A stretch of DNA of 64,000 nucleotides, taken from assembly GCA_016213935.1 (NCBI GenBank), contig JACQZG010000015.1, positions 19,537 to 83,536 of the forward strand, written 5' to 3'. The DNA comes from Nitrospirota bacterium. GTDB lineage: Bacteria; Nitrospirota; Thermodesulfovibrionia; UBA6902. Positions 18,857-28,101 of the stretch are shown here, one piece after another (within the stretch, counting starts at the first letter, position 1; each line of letters opens with the position of its first letter). The notes below the pieces were generated by a model that did not search any database, was not told where the DNA came from, and worked only from the letters and a program-made list of their open reading frames with translations. The position numbers and the translations under genes were made by a program.

Positions 18857-19994
18857 GTTTGTTTAAAGAATTTAATATTATCCTCTCAATCTTATCAGAT
18901 GAACAGCGGAGGTCAAATCTCTCTTCCGCCGCCCTTCTGCAATTCTTCCGCATCTCGTCATGCAGTGCAGGATTATTTAAAATAAGCAGTATCTTCTCAG
19001 CAAGATCCTTTTCATCTTTTGCCCTGAAGACAAACCCTGTCCTGCCGTCCTCGATCAACTCGGGCGTGCCGCCGAGGTCAGAGCCGACCACAGGCACGCC
19101 GCAGGCAAACGCCTCAAGGGCAACCATCGGGCATGCCTCAAAAGCCACGGAGGATGATATGACCACAAGGTCGAGGCTGTTAAGTATCTCAGGGATATCC
19201 CAACGCTGCCCCAGGAATACAATATCCTCTTTAAGGCCAAGCCTCTCGGCGAGTTCCTTCAGTCTTTCAGCATGCGATCTCAGGTGTTCCTGAGGTGAAC
19301 CGACTACAAGAAGTTTGACGGCCGTCTTGCTTTTGACAAGCGAAACCGCCTTGAAGAGCGTGTCATGCCCCTTGTTCGGAATGAGGTCGCCTATAATTCC
19401 GATCTTCTTCTCGAAATGCCTCTTGTCAGAAAGCCCGTTCGCCGGCAAAGAAACATTAAACCTGGTGATGTCGACCCCGTTATAAACCGCTTCTATCTGA
19501 TCCCTGAGACGGCTGTATTGATTTTTAGCCGCTTCTGAAACGGCTATTATTCTTTTAACCGACTTCATCTTTCCAAACAACTCCACAAGAAACCTCGCCT
19601 TTCTGTCCACCAATACATTATGCAGATGCCAGACAACAGGGACCCCGGCGACATTGCCTATCACTGCGCTCCACGGAAAGAGCCTTGTGCTGTTGACATA
19701 CAGCAGGTCTGCGTCTTTAATTATTTTATAAGACTTCCATAACGCCGCGGGAGTATGCCGGAGAAATTTCAAAACATCTCCAATGCCCTTTTTGCCGAGC
19801 TGATATGTACCCGGCTCCAAATAATGTACCTTGATCTTCTGCTGCTCAAGTGAATCTGAGAGAGCGCCTTTTGACGGCACAATAAATTCAAGATCGAATC
19901 TCTCTTTAAGCCGCGCGGCGATGTTCAGCGCGACCCTCTGGCCGCCCGCGATATTGGGAAGGCTTTCCCATAGAATTATCTTCTTTTTTTTCAT
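18837..19994 (-). CDS. GT4 glycosyltransferase
   Basis: A 385-residue GT-B protein from ATG 19994 (KKKKIILWESLPNIAGGQR); the longer reading from 20111 would overlap the GT2 gene by 100 nt. Linker IAVSEAAKNQYSRL...IEAVYNGVDITRFNV, donor domain IIGDLIPNKGHDTLFKAV, LLVVGSPQEHL and SVAFEACPMVALEAFACGVPVVGSDLGGTPELI. It is an O-antigen/capsule GT4 transferase of unknown specificity, 17 nt downstream of the GT2 gene. Confidence 0.9.
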   Translation of the reverse strand: MKKKKIILWESLPNIAGGQRVALNIAARLKERFDLEFIVPSKGALSDSLEQQKIKVHYLEPGTYQLGKKGIGDVLKFLRHTPAALWKSYKIIKDADLLYVNSTRLFPWSAVIGNVAGVPVVWHLHNVLVDRKARFLVELFGKMKSVKRIIAVSEAAKNQYSRLRDQIEAVYNGVDITRFNVSLPANGLSDKRHFEKKIGIIGDLIPNKGHDTLFKAVSLVKSKTAVKLLVVGSPQEHLRSHAERLKELAERLGLKEDIVFLGQRWDIPEILNSLDLVVISSSVAFEACPMVALEAFACGVPVVGSDLGGTPELIEDGRTGFVFRAKDEKDLAEKILLILNNPALHDEMRKNCRRAAEERFDLRCSSDKIERIILNSLNKHGKYET

Positions 19995-20011
19995 TAAAAA
20001 ACTTCCGGGCT

Positions 20012-20977
20012 TCAGGACATATCCGACAACGGGTTCTTTTTGTAGAACCGGTGAAGAGGCTTGAAAACGACGCGGTAAGGAAAAAACATCAGAAAGTATA
20101 AGGCTGAACAATAGATGCTCTTAAAGATAAAAGGCCTGATCCTCCCGCGCGCGCGCTTATTGCCGCCGTCTTCCCAGTCAAGGAGCGATGCCTGAATATC
20201 CCTTCTCCTCTCCATGAACTTCAGCCCTTTGCGGTACCTGTTCTCAAAATCAGGTATATTTTTTTTCAATGATTCAATGTTGAAATCTATCTCATCAACA
20301 AGAAGCCTCCTTCCCTTTCTCGAAGTCACGCTTCCGCCGTGGACGCGGTATCTTGCCATCGGTTTATCGAGGTAATCCGCTTTCGATTTATGGCTTATGC
20401 GAAGATACGCGTCATAATCCCCTGAAAATGTGAGGCGGCTGTCAAAAAAGTTTTCAGGGTCTTCTATGGCATCTCTCCTTATCATCACAGTCTGCGTGTT
20501 GATGAAATTGCAGAAGAGCAGTTTATCAAAGACCTTCCCCCTGTGCGGCGTTACAGAATCAAAAAGCCTCTTCTCCTTGCCTCTATCGTTAAACAAAATG
20601 CAATCAGTATAAACCAGCCCTACTTCTTCATCCCTTTCAAAAAGGGGTATCTGCTCTTCAAGCTTTTCCGGCAGCCACATATCGTCGCAGTCAAGAAAAG
20701 CGATATACCTTCCGCGCGCCTCCTTAAGCGCGAAATTCCTTGCGGCATAAAGCGGGACCGTTGTCTCTCCCCTGAAATATCTCAGTCCCGGCCCGTAGCT
20801 TTTCGCGATCTCGCCGCTGTTATCGGTTGAGGCGTTGTCCCAGAATATTATCTCCCAGTCTTTACGGGTCTGGGCGTAAACGCTCTCGATCGCTTCGCGG
20901 AGATATTTCGAAGAATTGTAGCAATTCATTATAACGCTTACCGCAGGCAATGGTTTTGAGGTGTCAGGAGCTGACAT
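20012..20977 (-). CDS. GT2 family glycosyltransferase
   Basis: A GT-A fold inverting transferase of 321 residues. PAVSVIMNCYNSSKYLREAI starts the fold; WDNASTDNSGEIAKSY, ARNFALKEARGRYIAFLDCDDMWLP (with the DxD-type DCDD metal site) and FSGDYDAYLRISHKSK follow. The C-terminal 60 residues contain a hydrophobic segment (about 285-305). It adds a sugar to the lipid-linked repeat unit; donor unknown. Confidence 0.92.
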   Translation of the reverse strand: MSAPDTSKPLPAVSVIMNCYNSSKYLREAIESVYAQTRKDWEIIFWDNASTDNSGEIAKSYGPGLRYFRGETTVPLYAARNFALKEARGRYIAFLDCDDMWLPEKLEEQIPLFERDEEVGLVYTDCILFNDRGKEKRLFDSVTPHRGKVFDKLLFCNFINTQTVMIRRDAIEDPENFFDSRLTFSGDYDAYLRISHKSKADYLDKPMARYRVHGGSVTSRKGRRLLVDEIDFNIESLKKNIPDFENRYRKGLKFMERRRDIQASLLDWEDGGNKRARGRIRPFIFKSIYCSALYFLMFFPYRVVFKPLHRFYKKNPLSDMS

Positions 20978-20991
20978 AAAGATGGCTTTAA

Positions 20992-21456
20992 TTATTTCTT
21001 ATGAAAATTGTAAGGTATTCTTTTGTCCGTAAGCGGGATATTGACCGCCTCTTCAGGGTCATGAGGAAGGTCAGCGCAGTTGGCTATGAGAGACGGGGAT
21101 TCGCCCAATGCCGCAAACGCGTACCAGAGCAATGGCGGCAGGCGCAAAAGCTGATAATTGTCCGCGCCTATGACAGCCTCCTGTATATCGCCTTTGGTGG
21201 GAGAGCCCTCCCTGTCGTCATAAATAACGAATTTGACATTGCCTGAGGGGACAGCGAAGTACTGAGTCATCTTAAGATGCTTCTTCCATCCCTTGATATG
21301 CCCGGGATTAACAGTTGAAAAATAGACCTCTCCGAACTTTTGGAAGAAGCTGTCATCAGACCTAAGCATATGCATCACGCTCCCTCTCTCGTCAGAGAAG
21401 ACCTTAAGCGGCTTGAGGAGCACGCCGTCTATCACCTTTATTTCCTTTGTATCCAA
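20992..21456 (-). CDS. dTDP-4-dehydrorhamnose 3,5-epimerase-like cupin (RfbC/WxcM-like)
   Basis: A 154-residue RmlC-type cupin. Conserved features: FSDERGSVMHMLRSDD, VYFSTVNPGHIKGWKKHLKMTQYFAVPSGNVKFVIYD and PPLLWYAFAALGE. RmlC enzymes epimerise C3/C5 of a 4-keto-6-deoxy sugar. Here it follows CDP-glucose 4,6-dehydratase, so a CDP-4-keto-6-deoxyhexose is the likely substrate rather than a dTDP sugar. It overlaps rfbG by 19 nt. Confidence 0.82.
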   Translation of the reverse strand: MDTKEIKVIDGVLLKPLKVFSDERGSVMHMLRSDDSFFQKFGEVYFSTVNPGHIKGWKKHLKMTQYFAVPSGNVKFVIYDDREGSPTKGDIQEAVIGADNYQLLRLPPLLWYAFAALGESPSLIANCADLPHDPEEAVNIPLTDKRIPYNFHKK

Positions 21457-22568
21457 GGCATGCCGAGCTCCATGCCTTTCTTCATGTAGAAATCGATCTG
21501 CGACGATGAGTACTCAAAGATATCCTCTTTTTTAGCGTAGTAATGTTTGTACCATTGCGCTGTCAAAGCGACGACCTCGCCAAAGCCGAGTATCGAATGC
21601 CAGCCGAGCCTGTTCAGTGCCTTGTCGCACGAAAGCTTCAGAAGCCGCTGCTCCTTTATCTTCCCCCTGCCCCTGACATGCTCCCATTTGACGTTTCCCC
21701 ACGAATCCGCCAGCGCATTGACCAGTTCGCTGACGGATTTAATGACCTTGCTGTCAGGGCCGAAGTTGAACGCCTCGCCGGCCAATGCGTCGGATTTTGC
21801 AATCAATCCCGCGCCAAGCCAGAGATAGCCGCTCAAAGGTTCAAGGACATGCTGCCACGGCCTGGTTGCCTCAGGATTTCTGCATACCGCCTTGCCGCCA
21901 TTGCTCCATGCCCTTACGCAGTCAGGGATTATCCTGTCCTTTGCCCAATCGCCGCCGCCGACAACATTTCCCGCCCTGGCGGTTGCAATCCTCGCAGAGC
22001 CTTTCGCGTTAAAGCAGGATTTAATGTAGGCGCTGGACGCGATCTCAGCGCATGCCTTTGACGCGCTGTAAGGGTCGTCTCCGCCTAAGATGTCATTTTC
22101 GCGATAGCCCCACTCCCACTCAAGGTTTCTGTAGCACTTGTCGCTTGTGATTATCACCGCAGCCTGCACTGAGGCGGAATCCCTGACGCATTCAAGCACA
22201 TTCACGGTCCCGCCGAGGTTTGTGTCAAAGGTCTCCTTCGGCTCGTCAAATGACTTGCGCACAATAGCCTGCGCCGCGAGGTGAAAGACCATCTGAGGCT
22301 TAAAATCTTTAAAGACTTTTTTCAGCTCCGCGATATTGCGGATATCACCTTCATAATGCCTTAGCTTCCCGCGCAATCCGGTCACCTCAAAATTGCAGGG
22401 CTGCGACGGAAGGTACAGGGAAAATCCGGCGACATCCGCGCCGAGCTTAAGAAGCCAGTGGCTCAGCCACGAACCCTTGAATCCGGTGTGGCCCGTGACC
22501 AATACCCTTTTGCCCCTGTAAGCTCCGTTGAATGCCTCAATGCCTTTAATCGCTTTTTTCATAATCAT
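21438..22568 (-). CDS. rfbG: CDP-glucose 4,6-dehydratase
   Basis: A 376-residue extended SDR that makes CDP-4-keto-6-deoxyglucose. NAD motif GHTGFKGSWLSHWLL, HLAAQAIVRKSFDEPKETFDTNLGGTVN, IITSDKCYRN and catalytic YSASKACAEI, with the long RfbG-specific insert NLEWEWGYRENDILGGDDP. The C-terminal NRLGWHSILGFGEVV is also typical. The start taken is ATG 22568, forming TGATG with the rfbF stop; ATG 22583 and ATG 22562 are alternatives. Confidence 0.95.
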   Translation of the reverse strand: MIMKKAIKGIEAFNGAYRGKRVLVTGHTGFKGSWLSHWLLKLGADVAGFSLYLPSQPCNFEVTGLRGKLRHYEGDIRNIAELKKVFKDFKPQMVFHLAAQAIVRKSFDEPKETFDTNLGGTVNVLECVRDSASVQAAVIITSDKCYRNLEWEWGYRENDILGGDDPYSASKACAEIASSAYIKSCFNAKGSARIATARAGNVVGGGDWAKDRIIPDCVRAWSNGGKAVCRNPEATRPWQHVLEPLSGYLWLGAGLIAKSDALAGEAFNFGPDSKVIKSVSELVNALADSWGNVKWEHVRGRGKIKEQRLLKLSCDKALNRLGWHSILGFGEVVALTAQWYKHYYAKKEDIFEYSSSQIDFYMKKGMELGMPWIQRK

Positions 22569-23347
22569 CACCAAAGCTTCCATGGCGGGCTGCCCGCGTC
22601 CCAGAGCCCGTTAAGGTAATCCCTCTCCCTTGCAGTGTCCATGCACTGCCAGAAGCCTTCATGTTTATACACCTTCAACTGGCCTTCTGACGCGAGCTTC
22701 TGAAGCGGCCCGAACTCAAAGTCGCAATCTTCATCAGGGGTCAGGTAGCTGAATATTTTTTTATTGAAGATGAAGAATCCGCCGTTTATTATCCCTGTGC
22801 TCAACTGCGGCTTCTCCTCAAAATGCGTCACAGTCTCTCCGTCTATCACCATCTCGCCGAAACGCGAAGGCGGATGAACGCCCGTGACCGTGCCTGTCAT
22901 CCCGTGTTTTGAATGGAACTTTTCAAGTTTTTTTATATCAACCGCGCTTACGCCGTCACCGTATGTAAGATGGAAATTTTTGCTCCTGATATATTTTTCA
23001 AGCCTCTTTATCCTGCCGCCTTTTAAAGTGTCAAGGCCCGTGTCTATAAATGTTATCTCCCACCGGGACTCATCGCTCTTGCCGTGTATCTGAGGGCTCT
23101 TTTCAGGCCGCATCTCAAGAGTAAAATCGCTGGAGAGGATCCGGTAATTATAAAAATAATTCTTTATGTGATCGCCCTTGTAGCCGAGCGCAAGTATAAA
23201 GCGGCTGCATCCGTAATGAGCGTAGTGCTTCATGATGTGCCATAAGACAGGCCTGCCTCCGATCTCCACCATAGGCTTGGGTTTTGATACAGTTTCTTCG
23301 CTTAAACGCGTGCCTTTGCCCCCGCATAATATCACCACGTCATTCAT
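22568..23347 (-). CDS. rfbF: Glucose-1-phosphate cytidylyltransferase
   Basis: 259 residues. It makes CDP-glucose from glucose-1-phosphate and CTP. Nucleotidyltransferase loop LCGGKGTRLSEETVSKPKPM, GGRPVLWHIMKHYAHYGC, FVDTG-type segment FIDTGLDTLKGGRIKRL, YGDGVSAVDIKKLEKFH and EFGPLQKLASEGQLKVYKHE are classic RfbF/AscA features. It starts ATG 23347 with AGAGGTG upstream and overlaps the previous stop. First step of the CDP-sugar branch. Confidence 0.96.
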   Translation of the reverse strand: MNDVVILCGGKGTRLSEETVSKPKPMVEIGGRPVLWHIMKHYAHYGCSRFILALGYKGDHIKNYFYNYRILSSDFTLEMRPEKSPQIHGKSDESRWEITFIDTGLDTLKGGRIKRLEKYIRSKNFHLTYGDGVSAVDIKKLEKFHSKHGMTGTVTGVHPPSRFGEMVIDGETVTHFEEKPQLSTGIINGGFFIFNKKIFSYLTPDEDCDFEFGPLQKLASEGQLKVYKHEGFWQCMDTARERDYLNGLWDAGSPPWKLW

Positions 23348-24270
23348 CGTTCACCTCTGTAATATTCTATTGTTTTTTTCAGGCCGTGCTCAATGCCGGT
23401 CTGAGGAGACCAGCCCAATATCTTTTTCGCAAGGCTGATATCAGCGTACAGTTCCATGTTCTCGCCTTTCCTGTAAGGATAAAACCCCCATAAAGGTTTT
23501 CCGCCGCCTGCTGATTTCATAACTTTCTCAACCATCTCTCTTATTGAAACAGGCGTACCTGACGCGATATTAATGATATGCCCCCTTGCGCCTGAGGTCA
23601 ACGCCGCGGCTGTCATCGCTTCGGCAGCATCGTCAATATAGCAGAAGTCCCTCAACTGCCTGCCCTCGGAGGTTTTAAACTCTTCATTGTTAAGGCATGC
23701 CTTGATAATCTGAGGGAGAAAACGCTTCTCATCCTGCCCCGGCCCGTACACAAGAAAGAATCTCAAAACTGTTCCGGGAAATCCTTCGGTATCAGAGAGC
23801 ATCTGCATGAAATGAGACGCCGCTGTCTTTGCAAAAGAATAAGGAGAGATCGGCCTTTCCCTCATATCTTCTCTCTGCGGCGCGGGCGCGCTGCCGTATT
23901 CGTCGCTGCTGCCGATCTGGACAAACCCCTTGAGGCTCTCCCTGTCAAGGCAGTCTGTCAGGTTCATAAGCCCTGCAAAATGCGTCTCTATCAAACTTCG
24001 CCCGCCTTTGAAATAAGGCGTGTGGTCAATATAACCGCTCAGGTTAAACACATAGTCAAAAGTTCTCTTGCCGAACGCGCGGCGCAGATTCTCTTTGTCT
24101 GAAACATCGGCGCGGATATATTCGACATTTGCAGATGATATTTTCTTATCTCCGGCGTCAATGCATGTGACAAGAGGAGTCTGCTGAAGACATCTTTGAG
24201 CAAGACAGCTTCCTATGAAACCTGTGCCGCCCGTTATCAATATCCTGTCAGTGCTTTTGAAGTTATGCAT
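23344..24270 (-). CDS. NAD-dependent epimerase/reductase (extended SDR), CDP-sugar branch
   Basis: 308 residues from ATG 24270 (TTG 24276 is an alternative). GGTGFIGSCLAQRCL, FNLSGYIDHTPYFKGGRS, IGSSDEYGSAPAPQREDM, SPYSFAKTAASHFM (catalytic Tyr/Lys) and RFFLVYGPGQDEKRFLP mark an extended SDR of the RfbJ/RmlD-like group. Lying just upstream of rfbF/rfbG, it probably reduces or epimerises the CDP-4-keto-6-deoxyhexose at C4, as SDRs do for CDP-6-deoxygulose or the 3,6-dideoxyhexoses. The exact product is not readable from sequence. Confidence 0.85.
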   Translation of the reverse strand: MHNFKSTDRILITGGTGFIGSCLAQRCLQQTPLVTCIDAGDKKISSANVEYIRADVSDKENLRRAFGKRTFDYVFNLSGYIDHTPYFKGGRSLIETHFAGLMNLTDCLDRESLKGFVQIGSSDEYGSAPAPQREDMRERPISPYSFAKTAASHFMQMLSDTEGFPGTVLRFFLVYGPGQDEKRFLPQIIKACLNNEEFKTSEGRQLRDFCYIDDAAEAMTAAALTSGARGHIINIASGTPVSIREMVEKVMKSAGGGKPLWGFYPYRKGENMELYADISLAKKILGWSPQTGIEHGLKKTIEYYRGER

Positions 24271-25681
24271 CTCCAAATAATCTCTTATAAGTAATAACCG
24301 GGTTATTCAGCCCGAGCCTGTCTCTCATCGCGGCGACATCAACCGCCTTGCCGGCGGTTTCTTTAAGCATACTAAACGATAAATCCGTGTAATCCGCCTT
24401 TTGCACCCCGTCTATTCCTTCTATGTCAATGTACTCAAGATATTCGGGATGAGTTATCTGTACCACAGGCCGTCCCATGATAAGCGCCTCTTCCAAAACG
24501 GTTGTGCTCATGCCGATAACCGCCGAAGCGTTCTCAATATCCTCTTTCAGCGATCTGCCCCTTGATACGCTTATAATACCTTTTTCTTCGCTTGAGCGTA
24601 TCCACCTTTTCAGGCCGCAGCTCAGGTCAGCGAAAGGATGCAGCCTCAGCCTGAACTTGATGCCTCCGGGGGAAGCGGCTGCAGCCTTTTGAAGCGAGGA
24701 GATGAGGACTTCATTGTCAAACCTCGCAAGCGCGCCGGCAAAAAGAAAGTGCCCGCCTTTCTTGTCACCGGCTGAAACATTTTTCCAGTGCGCGTATCGC
24801 GCGCTGCACCCTAAACGGAATAAAGTATTTTTATAATATTGCTTCAGTGTATCAGACACCCTGCCGCTGTATACATACATTACATCGGGAAGCCTCAGCC
24901 CGCTTTCAGTTTCCTCGGGAAAACAGAAGTACCACCTCTTGCCCTTGCTGAAGGCCGCGTGCTGCACCGTGTACCCTCTGCAATTATATTTCGCGGCGAC
25001 TCTCCAGACCGTCCTCGAATAAAAATGCATCTCGTGTATGCATCCTATCTTTTTTATGCCGTGCTTCTCGACTATTCCGGATAAAACCTCTTCAAGATAA
25101 TAATCATGCAGCCATCTAAGGCTCAATACCCATGAAAGCCACTTCAGCAGCAGAAGGCATTTGTCAAAGATTCTCCCTTCAATCTCCGTAAACGCCGATA
25201 TCCCGCTCTTTATCAAAGCAAACGCAAGAATCGCCTTCTTCATCACCGGCAGTTCGTTTACATCAGCGGGATTCCTGCCGCAGTCCTTCTTCAGCCCGAA
25301 TACAAACAACGCGTCATCTTCTTCAGTCTCTACATACGGTGTCTTAAATTTACCGTCAGGAGTTTCCGAACCGCACATGGCGGCCGTTATAACCAAAACA
25401 GACTCTCCGGCCGCTCCGTAAAGGGCATATCCAAACGGCCTCGGTTTTACCAGAAGCTTGACAATGCCTTTCAAGAAGGCCTCGGCCAGTGAAACAATCG
25501 ATCCGGCGGCGAGCCTGAGGCCGTGCCTTTTTCTGTAGCCGGGATGCCATAACATGCAGATGTCGGAGTTCCGCGCGCTTAACGGAGAGGCAAGGACAGA
25601 GGATACCAGCCTTTTCGGAGCTGAACGCGCGGCCGAGGCAATAAACATGGCAGAGAGATGCTCAAACGAATAGCCTGACAT
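24263..25681 (-). CDS. Putative GT-B-like surface carbohydrate biosynthesis protein
   Basis: A 472-residue protein. The C-terminal half has a GT-B donor-domain look: GGHFLFAGALARFDNEVLI, IKFRLRLHPFADL, SLKEDIENASAVIGMSTTVLEEALIMGRPVVQITHPEYL, i.e. an H-P motif and the Glu-containing TTVLEEAL helix seen in capsule/polysialyl transferase-like folds. GIKKIGCIHEMHFYSRTVWRVAAKYNCRGYTVQHA resembles the surface-carbohydrate protein family TIGR04326 (from memory). There is no signal peptide; residues about 50-75 and 150-165 are moderately hydrophobic. Likely a glycosyltransferase, substrate unknown. Confidence 0.65.
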   Translation of the reverse strand: MSGYSFEHLSAMFIASAARSAPKRLVSSVLASPLSARNSDICMLWHPGYRKRHGLRLAAGSIVSLAEAFLKGIVKLLVKPRPFGYALYGAAGESVLVITAAMCGSETPDGKFKTPYVETEEDDALFVFGLKKDCGRNPADVNELPVMKKAILAFALIKSGISAFTEIEGRIFDKCLLLLKWLSWVLSLRWLHDYYLEEVLSGIVEKHGIKKIGCIHEMHFYSRTVWRVAAKYNCRGYTVQHAAFSKGKRWYFCFPEETESGLRLPDVMYVYSGRVSDTLKQYYKNTLFRLGCSARYAHWKNVSAGDKKGGHFLFAGALARFDNEVLISSLQKAAAASPGGIKFRLRLHPFADLSCGLKRWIRSSEEKGIISVSRGRSLKEDIENASAVIGMSTTVLEEALIMGRPVVQITHPEYLEYIDIEGIDGVQKADYTDLSFSMLKETAGKAVDVAAMRDRLGLNNPVITYKRLFGDA

Positions 25682-25685
25682 TTTA

Positions 25686-26360
25686 TTAAAGTGAGAATGG
25701 CTCAGCAGGAAGGTTCTTTAACACGCCCGCCGGATTTCCGCCCGCGATAACATTTGGCGGCACATCCTTCACAACCACGCTGCCCGCGGCCACTATCGAA
25801 TTATCACCGATGGTGACGCCCTTCAAGACAAGAACGTTCATGCCTATCCAGACATTTTTGCCTATCTTAACCTCTCTGTCATTCTCATAACCCATATTGA
25901 GCGCCCTGTTCTGAGGCGGCCAGGCGGCATGAAAATCCGAATCAACTATTATCACGTTAGGTGCGATTATCGTGCCGTCGCCGATTTCGACAAGAGTGGT
26001 TCTGCATGTGATCGAAGTGCCTATCAGCGCCACGTTATTTCCTATAGCGATCCTCGCGTTTCTGCATGCCTGGAGTTTGCATTTTGAATAAAGCGCTATT
26101 CCCGCCCGCACGGCATCGGAAACTATCCACGCGTTGTCGCCGATGGCGATGACGCTCTCAGGGCTCTTTGAAACGATGATCCGCCCCCAGCACTTCAGAT
26201 TTTTTCCGAAAGTGAAATTGCGGTAAAGAAGCCTGTAAAAAATAAACGAGAAGAAACCTCTCCATTGAGGGATCAAATATATGAATACCTTTTCATAGAG
26301 TATTCCGGGAAGCTGTCCTGTGAAAAGATATTTTATGAATTTATTTAGAAATGCTGTCAT
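25686..26360 (-). CDS. Left-handed beta-helix acyltransferase
   Basis: A 224-residue hexapeptide-repeat (LbH) protein. Imperfect [LIV]-G-x4 repeats run through about residues 60-200, ending with [41 protein letters not shown], which is the maltose/galactoside O-acetyltransferase signature. [10 protein letters not shown] contains the catalytic-type His. It probably O-acetylates a repeat-unit sugar using acetyl-CoA. A 60-residue N-terminal extension precedes the helix. It overlaps the upstream methyltransferase by 4 nt. Confidence 0.87.
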   Translation of the reverse strand: MTAFLNKFIKYLFTGQLPGILYEKVFIYLIPQWRGFFSFIFYRLLYRNFTFGKNLKCWGRIIVSKSPESVIAIGDNAWIVSDAVRAGIALYSKCKLQACRNARIAIGNNVALIGTSITCRTTLVEIGDGTIIAPNVIIVDSDFHAAWPPQNRALNMGYENDREVKIGKNVWIGMNVLVLKGVTIGDNSIVAAGSVVVKDVPPNVIAGGNPAGVLKNLPAEPFSL

Positions 26361-27160
26361 GGCCTATCCTTCTTCAGAGCGAGAATGATATTGGACGGCG
26401 TTACGGCTTTATAACCCGAAGGGCCCAGAAGACGGCCCGCCATATTCCTCAGTGACCTTTTCAACGTTCCTGACAGGCCGTAATATCCGGAATAAACACG
26501 CTCGGAACGGAAAGCGCCGAATCCTGCCAGTTGAAGCTCAGCCTTTATCAGATCTGCCGAATAGCTCCTTACATGCCCCATTTTGTTCACATGGCTTCCG
26601 CATTTCCCGCACACAAAAGTATTGTTTTTAATATCTTCAAGAGGCACGCTGACTATCAGCACGCCGTCGTCTTTCAGCAGCCTCCGCGCCTCGTTAAGAA
26701 AATCAAATACCCTGCTCGGGACAATATGCTCAAGCACCTCAAGCACGAGTATGCAATCGTACCTGTCATTGAGTTTATCAACGGTGGTATTTATAAACTT
26801 CTGACGCGGATAACCGGCGGAAAGCCGCTTTATGACTTCCGCTGAAAAGTCTATGCCCGTATAATCCCCGGCCTTATTCTGTTTAAGCAGCAGGGGGAGA
26901 ATATCCCCCCATCCGACGCCGACGTCCAGTATCTTTTTGCCCTGGGAGATCAGCCTTACAACCTTTTCAAGCCTCCTGACGCGGATCTCAGGGACATTCT
27001 CCATTCCGCTCAGGCTGTCCCATTTTTCAGCGGTGCTTATATCGCCGAGCTCTGGATAATTGCCTGAATATGTCTCCCTCAGTTCCTCAAGCCTCTTCGA
27101 AGCGGCAAGCCCCTGACGGTAAATATCAACCTCAAAGACACCTGTCGCTTTAGTTGTCAT
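26357..27160 (-). CDS. Class I SAM-dependent methyltransferase
   Basis: 267 residues from ATG 27160 (TTG 27166 possible). Motif [17 protein letters not shown], acidic GIDFSAEVI, motif [22 protein letters not shown], then [22 protein letters not shown] pair follows at about residue 197, an insertion that may bind metal. It is within the polysaccharide operon; probable sugar O-methyltransferase, substrate unknown. Confidence 0.85.
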   Translation of the reverse strand: MTTKATGVFEVDIYRQGLAASKRLEELRETYSGNYPELGDISTAEKWDSLSGMENVPEIRVRRLEKVVRLISQGKKILDVGVGWGDILPLLLKQNKAGDYTGIDFSAEVIKRLSAGYPRQKFINTTVDKLNDRYDCILVLEVLEHIVPSRVFDFLNEARRLLKDDGVLIVSVPLEDIKNNTFVCGKCGSHVNKMGHVRSYSADLIKAELQLAGFGAFRSERVYSGYYGLSGTLKRSLRNMAGRLLGPSGYKAVTPSNIILALKKDRP

Positions 27161-27167
27161 ATCCAAA

Positions 27168-28097
27168 TTACAAAACGTCGGTATAAGTCGTTGAGACCTT
27201 CCTGACCCTCTCCTTTATGTCGAATTTTGAGTTGTATATCATAACGTCGGACTTATCAGCGTTTCTCTGGTCGCAGCCTTCGCATATGAGGCCGCTCTTT
27301 TTGAAATCGCCCGTGGTGTGGCATTTAACTATCTTCTTGAACATCGGGGACCGGAAGATATCTTCAAGGGGCTGTGTCTTGAGGTCGCCTAAAAGCAGTT
27401 CGCCGTCAAAATCAAAACAGCACATGTTCACTGTCCCGTCGGCCTGAACCTGAAGGGGGGTATTGAACGGCCTGCCGCATGTCTTGAGCTTCTTCTTCTG
27501 CACATTCCTGTAATTCCTGCCGACTGCCCAGTTGTGCGGGCGCCATACCTCCAGAAGGTCGGCCTTGTCAGACCAGTAGCCTATCCACTGCCGCGTTTCA
27601 GAATCATTGATTCCTTCGACAACATTATAGGTAAGCAGAAGCTGTGTTCTCTTTTTTATCTTTGAAATCTCGGTGAGGCTCTTTTTTATCCTCTCAAAAG
27701 TCCCGGCGGCAAGCACCCCGTGCACTTTTTTATAAGACTCCGGCGAATCTCCGTAAAGGCTAACCCTGACAGAGTCCAGGCCATGCCCTTCAAGCTCCCT
27801 GAACTTGTCAACCGTGAGGAAAAAAGCATTCGTGAGCATCAGCACTGTGAAATTCTTCTCTTTGGCATATTCGATCTTTTTGCCGAGCGACCTGTCCATA
27901 AGAGGCTCGCCCATCCCGGGGAAGGTCAATGTATCATACTGGCCTGTTTCTTCCCTTATCTTGTCAAACAGATATTTAAAAAGCTTGAGGCTCATCGTCT
28001 CTTTCTTCCTTGTAAGTTTCTCCCTGGGGCAGATTATGCAGTTGTAGTTGCACCTCGTTGATACTTCAATCCTTATCTCATTGCTTTTGGGTATCAT
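27168..28097 (-). CDS. Radical SAM/SPASM domain protein
   Basis: 309 residues. The radical SAM cluster motif CNYNCIICPREK (C-x3-C-x2-C, residues about 15-22), TFPGMGEPLMD (GGE-like SAM-binding), SLYGDSPESYKKVHG. The C-terminal SPASM-type Cys residues lie in TCGRPF, MCCFDFDGELLLGDL, CHTTGDF and CEGCDQRNADK, able to hold an auxiliary Fe-S cluster. AAGGAT lies just upstream of ATG 28097. It could modify a sugar or an amino-acid substituent on the polysaccharide; its substrate is not predictable. Confidence 0.85.
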   Translation of the reverse strand: MIPKSNEIRIEVSTRCNYNCIICPREKLTRKKETMSLKLFKYLFDKIREETGQYDTLTFPGMGEPLMDRSLGKKIEYAKEKNFTVLMLTNAFFLTVDKFRELEGHGLDSVRVSLYGDSPESYKKVHGVLAAGTFERIKKSLTEISKIKKRTQLLLTYNVVEGINDSETRQWIGYWSDKADLLEVWRPHNWAVGRNYRNVQKKKLKTCGRPFNTPLQVQADGTVNMCCFDFDGELLLGDLKTQPLEDIFRSPMFKKIVKCHTTGDFKKSGLICEGCDQRNADKSDVMIYNSKFDIKERVRKVSTTYTDVL

Positions 28098-28101
28098 ATC
28101 C

